Below the pieces are notes generated by a model. The model was not told the origin of the DNA and searched no databases. It was given only the letters and a program-made list of their open reading frames with translations. The position numbers and the translations under genes are program-made. From Rubritalea squalenifaciens DSM 18772 (lineage in GTDB: Bacteria > Verrucomicrobiota > Verrucomicrobiia > Verrucomicrobiales > Akkermansiaceae), in contig NZ_FQYR01000004.1 of NCBI RefSeq assembly GCF_900141815.1, positions 558,001 through 622,000 on the forward strand: a DNA stretch of 64,000 bases, written 5' to 3'. This document shows, piece after piece, positions 25,549 through 34,499 of this stretch (positions are counted from its first letter, which is position 1; each line of letters begins with the position of its first letter).

Positions 25549-26685
25549 TCACGGGTTCAGTTTTACCTTGAGTAGGGCTGTGGCAGCGGAGGTAGGGTCA
25601 AAGCGTTCCTTGAGAGATGTTTCAATAGCTTCTTTGCTGCGTTCCACTTTGCCTTGGAAGAGGATTCCACCTTCTGCATTTTTCACAACAATTTCTTTGT
25701 CGAGATCGATCAATTGATCGTTCAGTCGAAGAGTGATTTCCTTCACTGAGTCGCTCTCTAGTGTGATGGTCTGGCCATTTGCCTTGGCTGTGATGGACTG
25801 TCCTTTCTCCGGCTTGTCATTGGATAGCCAGTAGAGGCGGTTTTTAGTAATATCGTCCTGGGTCCAGACGACTGTCTTAGGCCATGGGTTTCTGCTGTAT
25901 TTAGCCATCCAGGGAATAGCCTGCTTACAGTCCAGCTTCATCCAGTGGCCGTGTTCAGGATAGACGATCCACTTGTGTGGGTAGTGGCCAGGATGTTGCT
26001 TTTCCAGTTCATCGAGCTTTTCCCCCCATTGCTGGGCTATCTTGTTGCGGTCAAAGGCTTTGTCCTGGCCGCCGCATTGGATGAAGAAGGGAAGGTTGTA
26101 GAGATTGTCTGGTTTGGCATCATTGGGGTGACCAGCCATCATAGCTGCGGCAGCCCAGCGGTCTGCCATGCGTGGAGCAAGCTGATAGGTACCATCGCCA
26201 CCTGCTGAATAACCAGTCAGGTAGACCTTGTTTGGGTTTACTCCCTTGAGAATGATGAAGTCTTCGATCAGCCGGTCAAACATAGGGTCGATATGAGCTT
26301 CATGCCAGAGATTCCAAGTATTGGTTGCGGCACGTGGAGCCACATAGAAGCCTTCCTCTGGTTTGTAGAGCTCGATTTGGTTTCTCCATTGCTGGTCGTT
26401 AACGGCAGCAGTGGTGCCACCGCCGCCATGCATAGAAATATAGAGGCTATGACCACCCTCTGGTTCTTCGCCATAGGTTCTGATCTCAAATTTCAAGGTC
26501 TTGTCCGCGTGAACGATTTTTTTCTCATCCAGATCATTGGCTCTTTCCTTCTTCAGCTGAGTGGAGAGTTCCTTGGAGTACTGAGCAATATAGTCGTTGG
26601 CTGCTTGCTGGGAGAGTGATTCGGCGTGAAGCCCAGCTGTGAGAGCCAGGGTGGCGGAGGTCAGTGTGAGGATGAATGGTTTCAT
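25549..26685 (-). CDS. secreted alpha/beta-hydrolase (esterase/peptidase-like)
   Basis: Protein of 378 aa with a signal peptide (1-21, ending AGLHA). The alpha/beta-hydrolase core has an oxyanion HGGGG (86-90), nucleophile motif GYSAGG with Ser160, Asp208 in CGGQD and His245/247 in YPEHGHW. This pattern fits dienelactone-hydrolase or PHB-depolymerase-like secreted esterases. Residues after about 290 form a small beta domain (KGQSITAKANGQTITLESD). The substrate is unknown; in this genomic style it could be a polysaccharide ester or peptide. It is divergent from the sulfatase gene. Confidence 0.85.
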   Translation of the reverse strand: MKPFILTLTSATLALTAGLHAESLSQQAANDYIAQYSKELSTQLKKERANDLDEKKIVHADKTLKFEIRTYGEEPEGGHSLYISMHGGGGTTAAVNDQQWRNQIELYKPEEGFYVAPRAATNTWNLWHEAHIDPMFDRLIEDFIILKGVNPNKVYLTGYSAGGDGTYQLAPRMADRWAAAAMMAGHPNDAKPDNLYNLPFFIQCGGQDKAFDRNKIAQQWGEKLDELEKQHPGHYPHKWIVYPEHGHWMKLDCKQAIPWMAKYSRNPWPKTVVWTQDDITKNRLYWLSNDKPEKGQSITAKANGQTITLESDSVKEITLRLNDQLIDLDKEIVVKNAEGGILFQGKVERSKEAIETSLKERFDPTSAATALLKVKLNP

Positions 26686-26818
26686 GGTCTGAGTGTGTGA
26701 TGTGAGAAGAGACTTGGGAAAAGCTCATTGATGCTTTTCGTAGCTGTCGCAAATTAGAGCGATGTTATGGCTGAATTGTGTGTAAGAATTAGATGCCGAT
26801 ATGCTTAATTAGGAGATC

Positions 26819-28300
26819 ATGATTACTCAAAGACATTCTGGGATTTATCGATTTTCTTTGCGAGCGTGTCTGGGCGCGCTTTCCGCGTTGGCACTTCTGG
26901 CAGGACATGCAGGGGCTGAAGAGCGGCCTAATATTCTTTTTATTTTTGCGGATGACCTAGCCTATGAGTCAGTCGGATTCATGGGGAATGAGGAGGTTAA
27001 GACCCCCAATTTGGATAAGCTCGCTAAGAATGGGACCGTGTTTACTCATGCCTATAACCCTGGAGCTTGGAATGGTGCTATCTGCATGGCGAGCCGAGCG
27101 ATGATGATGACGGGCAAGCAATTATGGAAGGTACACAAAGAGGGCCCTGTGCCCGTGATCACGGAAGGGAAAAGTTTTCCGCAGTTACTCAGAAATGAAG
27201 GGTACGATACCTACTACACCGGGAAGTGGCATGTAGGAAGTAATAAGGATTGTAAGACCGCATGGGGGCAAACCGGGCATGTACTTCCAGGTATGCTAAA
27301 GATGCATAATCAGAAGAAGCGCTATAGCCGTAATTTTGAGCCAGGAAAGGACAACTGGAGTCCTACGGACAAGAGCTGGGGTGGTTTTTGGTCCAAGGAT
27401 GGGAAGCATTACAGCGAAATTGTAGCGGATGATGCCGTCGGGAAGTTGAAGGAGAAGGGGGACAAGCCTTTCATGATGATGGTGGCCTTCAATGCGCCTC
27501 ATGACCCTAGACAGGCACCTCAAAAGTATCAGGACATGTATCCTTATTCTAAGATTAAGGTTCCAGAGGATTTTGTCTCGGAGAATCCATACAACCTTGG
27601 TGTGAAGAAAATCAGGGATGAGTTGCTCGCCCCCTATCCACGTACTCCTTATTCGGTTCAGGTGAACCGTAGTGAGTATTATGCGCTGATTACTCATATG
27701 GATGACCAGATTGGTAGGATCCTGGAGGCTTTGGAGCAATCGGGTAAGGCGGACAATACGATTATCATCTTCAGTGCAGACCATGGTTTGGCCTGTGGGC
27801 ACCATGGCTTGCTTGGGAAGCAGAACCAGTATGACCACTCAGTGCGTGTGCCTTGGATTATCACTGGGGCAGGCATTCCTAAGGGTAAGAAAATTGATTC
27901 ACCAATCTATCTGCAGGATGCGGCTGCCACTTGTTTAGACCTTGGCGGTGTAGATAAGCCAGAGCACGTGGACTTTGAGAGCGTGATGCCTCTGGTGAAG
28001 GGGGATTCCAGCAAGGCGCGCAAACTTGTCTACAATGGCTACGTGAACCTACAGCGCATGGTGCGTACGGATGATTATAAGTTGATCGTGTACCCGAGGG
28101 CCAAGCAAGAGCTTCTTTTCGACCTGAAGAATGATCCCATGGAGATGAAGAATCTTGCAGGCGATAAGAAGTACGCCGAAGTCCTGAAAGACATGCATGC
28201 CAAGCTGGCTGAGCAAATGAAGGCAGTGGGAGATCCCTTGGATCTGGAGAATCCAGATGCCTCCTACAAGAAGTATCTCTCTGCGAAGTCAGCTTACTAA
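26819..28300 (+). CDS. secreted formylglycine-dependent sulfatase
   Basis: Protein of 493 aa with a signal peptide (about 1-33, ending HAGA). It has the sulfatase metal Asp pair in FADD (Asp45/46) and the FGly motif C-M-A-S-R at 89-93 (C-x-A-x-R), whose Cys89 is converted to formylglycine by a sulfatase-maturing enzyme. GKWHVG, FSADHG and GLLGKQNQYDHSVRVP are further conserved blocks. It probably removes sulfate from algal or animal glycans in the periplasm. The start has a fair Shine-Dalgarno sequence (TAGGAG). It is the only plus-strand gene here and converges on the DUF1501 gene. Confidence 0.95.
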   Translation: MITQRHSGIYRFSLRACLGALSALALLAGHAGAEERPNILFIFADDLAYESVGFMGNEEVKTPNLDKLAKNGTVFTHAYNPGAWNGAICMASRAMMMTGKQLWKVHKEGPVPVITEGKSFPQLLRNEGYDTYYTGKWHVGSNKDCKTAWGQTGHVLPGMLKMHNQKKRYSRNFEPGKDNWSPTDKSWGGFWSKDGKHYSEIVADDAVGKLKEKGDKPFMMMVAFNAPHDPRQAPQKYQDMYPYSKIKVPEDFVSENPYNLGVKKIRDELLAPYPRTPYSVQVNRSEYYALITHMDDQIGRILEALEQSGKADNTIIIFSADHGLACGHHGLLGKQNQYDHSVRVPWIITGAGIPKGKKIDSPIYLQDAAATCLDLGGVDKPEHVDFESVMPLVKGDSSKARKLVYNGYVNLQRMVRTDDYKLIVYPRAKQELLFDLKNDPMEMKNLAGDKKYAEVLKDMHAKLAEQMKAVGDPLDLENPDASYKKYLSAKSAY

Positions 28301-28312
28301 GAGATTTGAAAG

Positions 28313-28348
28313 AAAAAGCCGCGGTTCGAGCGAACCACGGCTTTTTTT
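28313..28348. terminator. bidirectional terminator between sulfatase and DUF1501 genes
   Basis: Stem AGCCG-C-GGTTCG (28317-28328) / CGAACC-A-CGGCT (28331-28342) with one mismatch, flanked by As on the left and seven Ts on the right, so it can end transcription from both converging genes. Confidence 0.9.
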
Positions 28349-28361
28349 GTTACTGGTCTGA

Positions 28362-29678
28362 CTAAGCGAAAATTCCTTGGATCGGGGATCCATGTTGTGA
28401 TCCCATCTTGAATGGACGTTTACTGCTGGAGTAAACGATCTGGTCATGCTTGAGCCCCATGGCGTGAGCGATAGTTGCATTGAAGTCTCCGGCATTGACC
28501 TTGTTCTCGGTGACCTCAGCAGCGGTTTTGTCCGTAGTGCCGTATGCCATTCCCCCCTTGATTCCTCCGCCTGCCATGAGGGTGGTGAAGGCTTTCGGGA
28601 AGTGATTGCGGCCAGCATTACCGGTGACTTTAGGGGTGCGTCCGAATTCTGTGGCGAGTACCACGAGTGTGGAGTCTAGCAGTCCTTTTGCTTTCAGGTC
28701 GATTAACAGTGCGGAGAGAGCTTGGTCCAGAATAGGAAGCTTGTTTTCGGCTTCTACGAAATTGTCTGCATGCCAGTCAAAGCCTCCGAGTTCGACCTCG
28801 ATGGAGCGTACACCACGTTCCACAAGCCTTCTTGCGAGGAGACAGCCTTTTGAGAAGGTAGTGGCTCCATAGAGGGCATGAACCTCCTTGGGCTCATTGG
28901 ATAGATCAAAGGCTTCCAGGTCTTCACTCTTCATCAGGCGCACCGCTGAGTCGTAGATCTCGTTGTAGGCGCGAGTCTCCTTGTGACCCTCGTGGTACTT
29001 GGCGTCAAATTCGGCATCAAGGATTCTACGGAGTTTAAGCTGTTTCTCGAATTCGCTATCAGTGACTTCCTTGCGCTGGTGAGAGTTTTTCAGGCCTTCC
29101 TCCGGTTTTTCCACGGGGAGTGGCTGGAACTTTGGTTCGAAGAAGCCTGCTCCCGGGTGGTCATTGTTACAGTTGATGGTGACAAATCCTGGCAGGGTGT
29201 CGTTCATCGGGCTAGTGAGCTTATTAACCCAGGCGGCGGATGATGGGTGCACGATACTGGCTCTTTGAGCGTAACCAGTACGCATGAAATAGCGGCCTGG
29301 GCCATGGGCTCCCTGGGTAGAGTTCATCGAGCGGATCAAGGCCATCTTGTCTGCCTGCTGAGCGAGCTTGGGTAGTAGTGAACCAAACTGGATACCATCG
29401 ACATTAGTTTTGATGGCTTTGGTTTCTCCCATGATGTCGCTTCCCGCCTCGGGCTTGGGGTCGAAGGTGTCGATGTGCGACATGCCTCCTGACATGAAAA
29501 GATAGATGAGATGTTTGGCCTTGCCTCCACCGGCTGCGACCACTGCAGGATCAGCTGCAAATGCGGAGGCGCTGAACAGATTGGCCATGGAGCCTCCGAT
29601 CGTCACACCGAAGCAGGTACGGGCCGTGGTGGCGAGGAAGTCTCTCCGAGAGAGCTCATTAAGTTTATTCGATTTCAT
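28362..29678 (-). CDS. DUF1501 protein with Tat signal
   Basis: Protein of 438 aa. Residues 10-16 (SRRDFLA) begin a twin-arginine export signal, followed by a hydrophobic stretch ending ASAFAADP. The body has the DUF1501 order: HLIYLFMSGGMSHIDTFDPKP, GxMSHxDxFDPK-type metal residues, GFVTINCNNDHPGAGF and LVVLATEFGRTPKV. The family is alkaline-phosphatase/sulfatase-like in fold and is encoded beside DUF1549/DUF1553 proteins in Planctomycetes and Verrucomicrobia. It lies 9 bp after its partner. Its enzymatic role is unproven. Confidence 0.93.
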   Translation of the reverse strand: MKSNKLNELSRRDFLATTARTCFGVTIGGSMANLFSASAFAADPAVVAAGGGKAKHLIYLFMSGGMSHIDTFDPKPEAGSDIMGETKAIKTNVDGIQFGSLLPKLAQQADKMALIRSMNSTQGAHGPGRYFMRTGYAQRASIVHPSSAAWVNKLTSPMNDTLPGFVTINCNNDHPGAGFFEPKFQPLPVEKPEEGLKNSHQRKEVTDSEFEKQLKLRRILDAEFDAKYHEGHKETRAYNEIYDSAVRLMKSEDLEAFDLSNEPKEVHALYGATTFSKGCLLARRLVERGVRSIEVELGGFDWHADNFVEAENKLPILDQALSALLIDLKAKGLLDSTLVVLATEFGRTPKVTGNAGRNHFPKAFTTLMAGGGIKGGMAYGTTDKTAAEVTENKVNAGDFNATIAHAMGLKHDQIVYSSSKRPFKMGSQHGSPIQGIFA

Positions 29679-29687
29679 GATGGTGGG

Positions 29688-31694
29688 TTATTGTACAAAG
29701 ATGAAGCGCTTGGAGGTGAGCATGGCTTTAGCGAGAGCTCTGGTGTCTCGTGGGTCATCCAACAGGGAGAGAAATTGTTCTTTCTCCTTCTCATTAGGTA
29801 AGGTGCTGTAGATTGAGAGGAACAGGATGTCCAAGCGCTCTTCAGCCTTGCTCGCTTTGTTGAGCAGGTCAGCAAGCTTGCCGCGCTTGTCCGTAATCAT
29901 CGCACTCTCTTTGCCATTCAGTAGGCTTAATGCCTGCGGGATCGAGGATAAGGTGTGCTGGGAATTGGTGATTTCCCGGTCGGAAGCTCCAAAGTCTCTG
30001 AGGAATGAGCCAGGGTTATAGGGGGCTGGCATTTCTGAGGCACGCAGAGGTGTTCTTGCTCGGGTGCGCAAGTTACGCGTCATGGTCATGCTCACCATCT
30101 TGTCACTGGAGGCGTCCATGCGGATCTGACGCGCTTGAAGAGCCAGCTTGGCGATGTCTCGACGAACTTTCGCAGACTTTTCGGTTTCTCCAGCGGCCTT
30201 GAATTCGGCTTCTTTGGTGCGCAACTCCGTGATTTGAGTCCTCAGCTTACGCGTTTTCTTTTCGACTTCGTTGGCAGACTCGCCGAGTTCAATGACTTCC
30301 TTGGGGGACATCTCCATGAGGTGGTGAATGCCTTTGGTGTAGGCTGTCCATTTGTAGTTGAGAGCTTTGTTTTCCTTGTCGTCAATGTTGCCCATTTCCA
30401 GGGTGAGAAGGGAGTCATGAATTTCTTCGGCACTCATTCTGCGCAGCAGTGGGCCACGGAAATCGTGAGCCGCTCCGCCTTCGAGCTCGAAGGCACATGT
30501 CTCTCTCTGAAAAAGTGCTGTGTGGTAAATGATGCGAAGTGTTTCCCGGGTGTCGAAATCTGTGAGGTGCATGATTTTCACCAAACTGTCTAAGACTTCA
30601 GGATGTGAAATGTCGCTTCTTTCCGTCCAGTTATCCTGCGGCTCTACGAGTCCGTAGCCAATCGCGTGTGCCCACAAGCGGTTAGCGATAACTTTGCTGA
30701 ACATAGGGTTATCTTTTGAAGTGACCCAGGCTGCCAGCTGTTCTGTGCCAGAGCTAGAAGCATCGAGCTTTGGCATGGAGCCAAAAAGAACGGCGGGAGA
30801 GACCACGTCACCGGGCTTACCGTCGTTGTAGGGATAATCATGAGGGAGCTGAAGCTGCTTGGTAGAGATGTAATTGACTTCGTTGCGTCTGAAATCACGA
30901 AAGACATTGCGGAGTCCTTGTGCTTCTTGGCGCATGTTGTTGCGGCGTTTCTTTCTGTCATTTCGGGCAACAGGTTCTGCGGTGCCTCTTTTAAATTCGA
31001 TGACTTCTCGCACTTTCTTCTGGGCGAGTTCACTGCGGTTATACTCGAGTGTCGCTCCAAAGGCTGCCAGCTGGTAATATTGCTTTTGCGTCCAATCCTC
31101 GAACGGGTGGTCATGGCATTGCGCGCAGCCAATCTGGGTTCCGAGGAATACCTGGGCCGTGTTGCTGATGTTGTCCAAAAGCATGTTGGTGTCACGGAGG
31201 TAGTAGCCAACAGCAGGGTTGTCTGAGGCATGACCGCTAGAGGCGAGCATGGTGTAGACGATCTCATCGTAGGGGGTATTCTGGTTTACCTGTTCACGGA
31301 GCCAGACGTGCCAACCAAGTCCGAACTGGCCTTGGTTGGTTTGTAGCCTGAGCATATTCGCATAGAAATTGAACATCTTGGAGTTAAAGCCCGGTGAGTA
31401 AACCAGCTTGTCGACTAGCTTGTGGCGCTTGTCTGGCGTGGAGTCGGCGATAAACTCTTGGGTTTCTTGATAAGTGGGAATACGGCCAATGATGTTGAGG
31501 TAGGCTCTGCGCACGAAGGTGCTGTCATCTACGATAGGGTTCGGTTTGATCCCTTGCTTGGCATTGTTCACTTGAATGCGCTCATCAATGCCACGAGCGG
31601 TATTTTTCACCACTTCCAGCGAGAGTTCGGCATTCGCTACAGTGCTGATAAGGGCGAATACTCCTATAAAAGGGCGCAGATAATGGACGATCAT
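29688..31694 (-). CDS. secreted DUF1549/DUF1553 protein
   Basis: Protein of 668 aa with a signal peptide (ending VANA, 1-22). The first half is DUF1549: FVRRAYLNIIGRIPTYQE and LGTQIGCAQCHDHPFEDWTQ, with a haem-type CAQCH at 190-194. The second half is DUF1553: KDNPMFSKVIANRLWAHAIGYGLVEPQDNW and later SFLRDFGASDREITNSQHTLSSIPQALSLLN. Unlike many relatives it has no N-terminal cytochrome (PSCyt1) domain. A charged helical insert lies at about 470-520. It is cotranscribed with the DUF1501 gene; the pair may form an envelope oxidoreductase or hydrolase system, of unknown substrate. Confidence 0.93.
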   Translation of the reverse strand: MIVHYLRPFIGVFALISTVANAELSLEVVKNTARGIDERIQVNNAKQGIKPNPIVDDSTFVRRAYLNIIGRIPTYQETQEFIADSTPDKRHKLVDKLVYSPGFNSKMFNFYANMLRLQTNQGQFGLGWHVWLREQVNQNTPYDEIVYTMLASSGHASDNPAVGYYLRDTNMLLDNISNTAQVFLGTQIGCAQCHDHPFEDWTQKQYYQLAAFGATLEYNRSELAQKKVREVIEFKRGTAEPVARNDRKKRRNNMRQEAQGLRNVFRDFRRNEVNYISTKQLQLPHDYPYNDGKPGDVVSPAVLFGSMPKLDASSSGTEQLAAWVTSKDNPMFSKVIANRLWAHAIGYGLVEPQDNWTERSDISHPEVLDSLVKIMHLTDFDTRETLRIIYHTALFQRETCAFELEGGAAHDFRGPLLRRMSAEEIHDSLLTLEMGNIDDKENKALNYKWTAYTKGIHHLMEMSPKEVIELGESANEVEKKTRKLRTQITELRTKEAEFKAAGETEKSAKVRRDIAKLALQARQIRMDASSDKMVSMTMTRNLRTRARTPLRASEMPAPYNPGSFLRDFGASDREITNSQHTLSSIPQALSLLNGKESAMITDKRGKLADLLNKASKAEERLDILFLSIYSTLPNEKEKEQFLSLLDDPRDTRALAKAMLTSKRFIFVQ

Positions 31695-31857
31695 GATCTC
31701 AACTTGTCTGGGGTTCTAGCTAGCAAGATACAGGTGGATCTGTACGAATGCCACATACTAACTAGCTATGAAACCAGCTTAAGTTACAGAAGTTTTATCA
31801 AAAACGCAAAATAGCCTGCTTTTTTCTGCTTTCCGGGCGGGAATGGCACTTTTGCAC

Positions 31858-32448
31858 TCAGTCGTCAGTGTCTGCCACAGGGACCGGTTCTACTGCTTTG
31901 CCGCGGTTGGGTAGAAAGAGGCTGACTCCGTACACTAGGGGATAGGCTAACATGGCGAGGATGAAGCCTGAGAAGAGGAAGCCGAGGACGAAGTTGCCGA
32001 TGTTCGCTGTCGTTAGGCCTCCTTCCAGAAGCAGGGTGCCGAAGATATCGATTCTGGGAGCTTCAAAGCTCATTTCCAAATGGGAAAAATACGGCGGGCG
32101 GGGAATGCCCAGAGTATGGTGCAACCAGTATCCGAAGCGCTCTTGCAGAGCCATGATAGGGATTTGTGTGATCGGATTCGTAATCCAGCAAGCTGCAATA
32201 GCAGCCGGTACGTTGCCCCTGGCTCTTAGGCATCCCAGTGCCGCCAAGACCATCTGAAATGGTATAGGAAGCATGGAGCAGAAGAAACCAACAGAGAGTC
32301 CATTGGCTACCGTAGCTCGGCAGGGTAGCCAGTAGCGGCGGTTAAAGACTGACTTAATGACAGGATCCAGCCACTTGATCCTACGGATGCGGGGGTGGCG
32401 CAGGTAACGATAGGCGCGACGAACGAGTCTGAGATACCTGCGTTTCAA
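31858..32448 (-). CDS. DUF2062 membrane protein
   Basis: Protein of 196 aa with a very basic N-terminus (MKRRYLRLVRRAYRYLRHPRIRR) and then helices at about 48-75, 80-100 and 150-180. NGLSVGFFCSMLPIPFQMVLA and ACWITNPITQIPIMALQERFG are the conserved DUF2062 blocks. Function unknown; relatives are sometimes attached to glycosyltransferases. It lies 36 bp downstream of the IscU-like gene on the same strand. Confidence 0.88.
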   Translation of the reverse strand: MKRRYLRLVRRAYRYLRHPRIRRIKWLDPVIKSVFNRRYWLPCRATVANGLSVGFFCSMLPIPFQMVLAALGCLRARGNVPAAIAACWITNPITQIPIMALQERFGYWLHHTLGIPRPPYFSHLEMSFEAPRIDIFGTLLLEGGLTTANIGNFVLGFLFSGFILAMLAYPLVYGVSLFLPNRGKAVEPVPVADTDD

Positions 32449-32484
32449 TGGTGAAGTGGTTTATTGGGTTGACTAAGAAAAGGG

Positions 32485-32952
32485 TTATTCCTCCAACTTG
32501 ACGATGCGGATCTTGCCTGAGGCTTGTTGCATGGAATTTGAGAGGGTGTTGCTATCCTCCGCTTTAGCGGGTTCTTCTGCTGGGCTCTGATCCAGCGCAC
32601 TTTTTAGGGCGCCTTCAACCAGCTGGCCGCAGTGGATTTTCATGGGAGGCAGGGCCCCTAGGTCACCGGAGAGTTCTTGTGCACTCAGATGACGAGCTTC
32701 TTCCTCGGTCTTGCCCTTGAGCATTTCCGTAGCCATCGAGGCAACAGCAATGGCTGTCTGGCAGCCGAAGGACTGGAATGAAGCACGGTCAATGACCTTT
32801 TTGCCGTTTTCCTCCTTGAACTTGAGCCACATGCGCAGCATGTCCCCGCAATCGGGAGAGCCAACAGTGCCGACGCTATCTGCATCTTGCATTTCTCCCT
32901 GATTCTTGGGGTTAGCGAGGGTCTCTCTTACTTTGTCCTCAAAGTCGCTCAT
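32485..32952 (-). CDS. IscU/NifU-type Fe-S cluster assembly scaffold
   Basis: Protein of 155 aa. It carries the three scaffold cysteines in their usual contexts: GSPDCGD (Cys35, Asp37), FGCQTAIA (Cys64) and KIHCGQLVEGALKSAL (Cys108), so it can build and transfer a [2Fe-2S] cluster in the cytoplasm. A Glu/Ala/Ser-rich C-terminal tail (about 120-155) is not part of the core. No iscS, hscAB or suf gene is adjacent. A 12-bp palindrome lies just upstream of the start. Confidence 0.93.
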   Translation of the reverse strand: MSDFEDKVRETLANPKNQGEMQDADSVGTVGSPDCGDMLRMWLKFKEENGKKVIDRASFQSFGCQTAIAVASMATEMLKGKTEEEARHLSAQELSGDLGALPPMKIHCGQLVEGALKSALDQSPAEEPAKAEDSNTLSNSMQQASGKIRIVKLEE

Positions 32953-32977
32953 GCCGGAAGATTGGTTTGGAAAGTGG

Positions 32978-32989
32978 AACTTGCAAGTT
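32978..32989 (-). promoter_or_regulatory. 12-bp palindrome upstream of the IscU-like gene
   Basis: Perfect palindrome AACTTGCAAGTT, 26 bp before the start codon at 32952, placed where a repressor would act. No family consensus was recognised. Confidence 0.3.
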
Positions 32990-33031
32990 TCAAGTTGTTC
33001 TACAATTGGGACAAAATGGTGATCTAGTCCA

Positions 33032-33805
33032 TTATTTGGCTGGAGAAAAGATGGTGCCAGCCGCTTTGACGCTTATTTTCTGGTTTCTTGCGTAAGCATT
33101 GACCGCTCTCATCCTGATTTCTTTTTCATTATTGCTTTTGAATAGTCCCTCCAAGGCGTCATGTAAAATGAAGGCTCCAGGATACATCAGTGATTTGGTT
33201 TGCAGTAGTGGGTAGACATTTCCCTGTCTGAAGTATTTTGAAAAATAGGATTCAGAATGACAGCAGAGGGTGATGGTCAGGATGACGGGTGGTTTTTCTG
33301 CGCTTGTGATATTCAGCTGAAAATCCATCAAACCGTTGTGACCGATATAGGCGACCAGATTGGATTTGGAACCAATAGCCAGCTTCTTGTCCAGGGAGCT
33401 ATGTTCTACGCTAGCTTCAAATCCCCCGAGACAGGCATTCAGGTAGTCTTTTATGCAGGTCTTGATCGCGCTGCCTCGGTAGGCGTCTGCTACCAGTAGG
33501 CTCTGGCTTTCCTTGTGTTGGAAAATGATTCTCTCCAGAATAGGGGACTCTTTATCCGTTGGTTTGATCACCGCCAATCGCTTCCACTTAGAGGAATTGG
33601 AAAAGTAGGATTTGGCCCCATCTGAGCATCCCCAGTAGAGGTTGCTGTCTGGGTCGTTACCATTGCCGATTTTGGCCGGAACTGGTGCGATGCCTTGGCT
33701 CTGATTGTCACAGAGTGCGACGAAAAGGTGGATCGTTCTTGGGGCGGCTGAGGCGTAAAACAAGCATGTGAGTAGTAAAAAAAGTGCAAGGACGGAAGTT
33801 CTCAT
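33032..33805 (-). CDS. secreted protein of unknown family with caspase-like His/Cys motifs
   Basis: Protein of 257 aa with a signal peptide (cleavage near ASA-A, 20/21). Conserved-looking blocks are TIHLFVALCDN, IAPVPAKIGNGNDPDSNLYWG, LVAYIGHNGLMDFQL and ILTITLCCHSESYF, then TKSLMYPGAFILHDALEGLF. A hydrophobic strand ending in GHNG (His156) followed by another strand ending in Cys-Cys-His-Ser (Cys181/182) is the layout of clan CD peptidases (caspases, gingipains, CHAT). I infer a possible periplasmic cysteine peptidase; no family name is known to me. It lies 79 bp upstream of the IscU-like gene on the same strand. Confidence 0.7.
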   Translation of the reverse strand: MRTSVLALFLLLTCLFYASAAPRTIHLFVALCDNQSQGIAPVPAKIGNGNDPDSNLYWGCSDGAKSYFSNSSKWKRLAVIKPTDKESPILERIIFQHKESQSLLVADAYRGSAIKTCIKDYLNACLGGFEASVEHSSLDKKLAIGSKSNLVAYIGHNGLMDFQLNITSAEKPPVILTITLCCHSESYFSKYFRQGNVYPLLQTKSLMYPGAFILHDALEGLFKSNNEKEIRMRAVNAYARNQKISVKAAGTIFSPAK

Positions 33806-33890
33806 GGTTTCTTTAGATATCGCGTAGAATGGCCTTAATCATGCTACAGGTCGAGCAGCTGTGCGAGAAAATCACTTGATTTTGGCTACT

Positions 33891-33917
33891 TATGAGGGTA
33901 GACGCCTTTCCCTCATA
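33891..33917 (+). promoter_or_regulatory. inverted repeat upstream of the PTS EIIA gene
   Basis: Perfect 8-bp arms TATGAGGG (33891-33898) and CCCTCATA (33910-33917), 33 bp before the start at 33951. It could be an operator or a leader hairpin; there is no T tract, so it is not a terminator. Confidence 0.35.
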
Positions 33918-33950
33918 GTTGTGTACGCACAGCGATGAGCCAATCTTCCT

Positions 33951-34430
33951 ATGAAATTAGCAAGTTTACTGACTGTAGAACAAGTGATGCTGGACATGAA
34001 GTCCGAGGAGCACTGGCCTGCCATTGTGGAGCTAGTAGAGCATCTTGACAAAGAAGGTTTGCTTGCGCCTGAAAATAAGGAGGATGTGCTTGCCGCACTT
34101 CAGGTGCGCGAGGATCAGATTTCTACTGGTATTGGTTCCGGTGTAGCCATTCCGCATGCGTTTTCCGATAAGCTGGAGCATGTTGTGGCGATGTTCGGGC
34201 GCTCCAAGGATGGTATAGACTTCGAGGCCCTGGATAATGCACCGGTAAACTTCGTACTACTTTTCGTAGTGCCTAAGAAGGACTACCACATGCACCTCCA
34301 GACCTTGGCGGCCATCGCTAAGATGTTCAACAATTGTGAGGTGCGCCAGCAACTCGCGGAGGCTGAGACTCGCCGTGATATTCTGGAGATTCTTGGATCT
34401 CGTCCTTCACGGATTCACAGCGAGCGCTAG
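33951..34430 (+). CDS. PTS EIIA (fructose/nitrogen-type) domain protein
   Basis: Protein of 159 aa that is a single PTS EIIA type-2 domain. REDQISTGIGSGVAIPHAF contains the phospho-accepting His69, and LLFVVPKKDYHMHLQTLAAIAKMF the second conserved His. No EIIB or EIIC is nearby, so it is probably regulatory, as PtsN (EIIA-Ntr) is, or senses sugar-phosphate state. It is cytoplasmic. It lies 69 bp before argS. Confidence 0.9.
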   Translation: MKLASLLTVEQVMLDMKSEEHWPAIVELVEHLDKEGLLAPENKEDVLAALQVREDQISTGIGSGVAIPHAFSDKLEHVVAMFGRSKDGIDFEALDNAPVNFVLLFVVPKKDYHMHLQTLAAIAKMFNNCEVRQQLAEAETRRDILEILGSRPSRIHSER

Positions 34431-34499
34431 TCCAGGCGTTGCTGGCTGAGATGTTTTTTGATCCGCACGGGGGTTGCGGGTTTGGCGATTTTCTGATTT

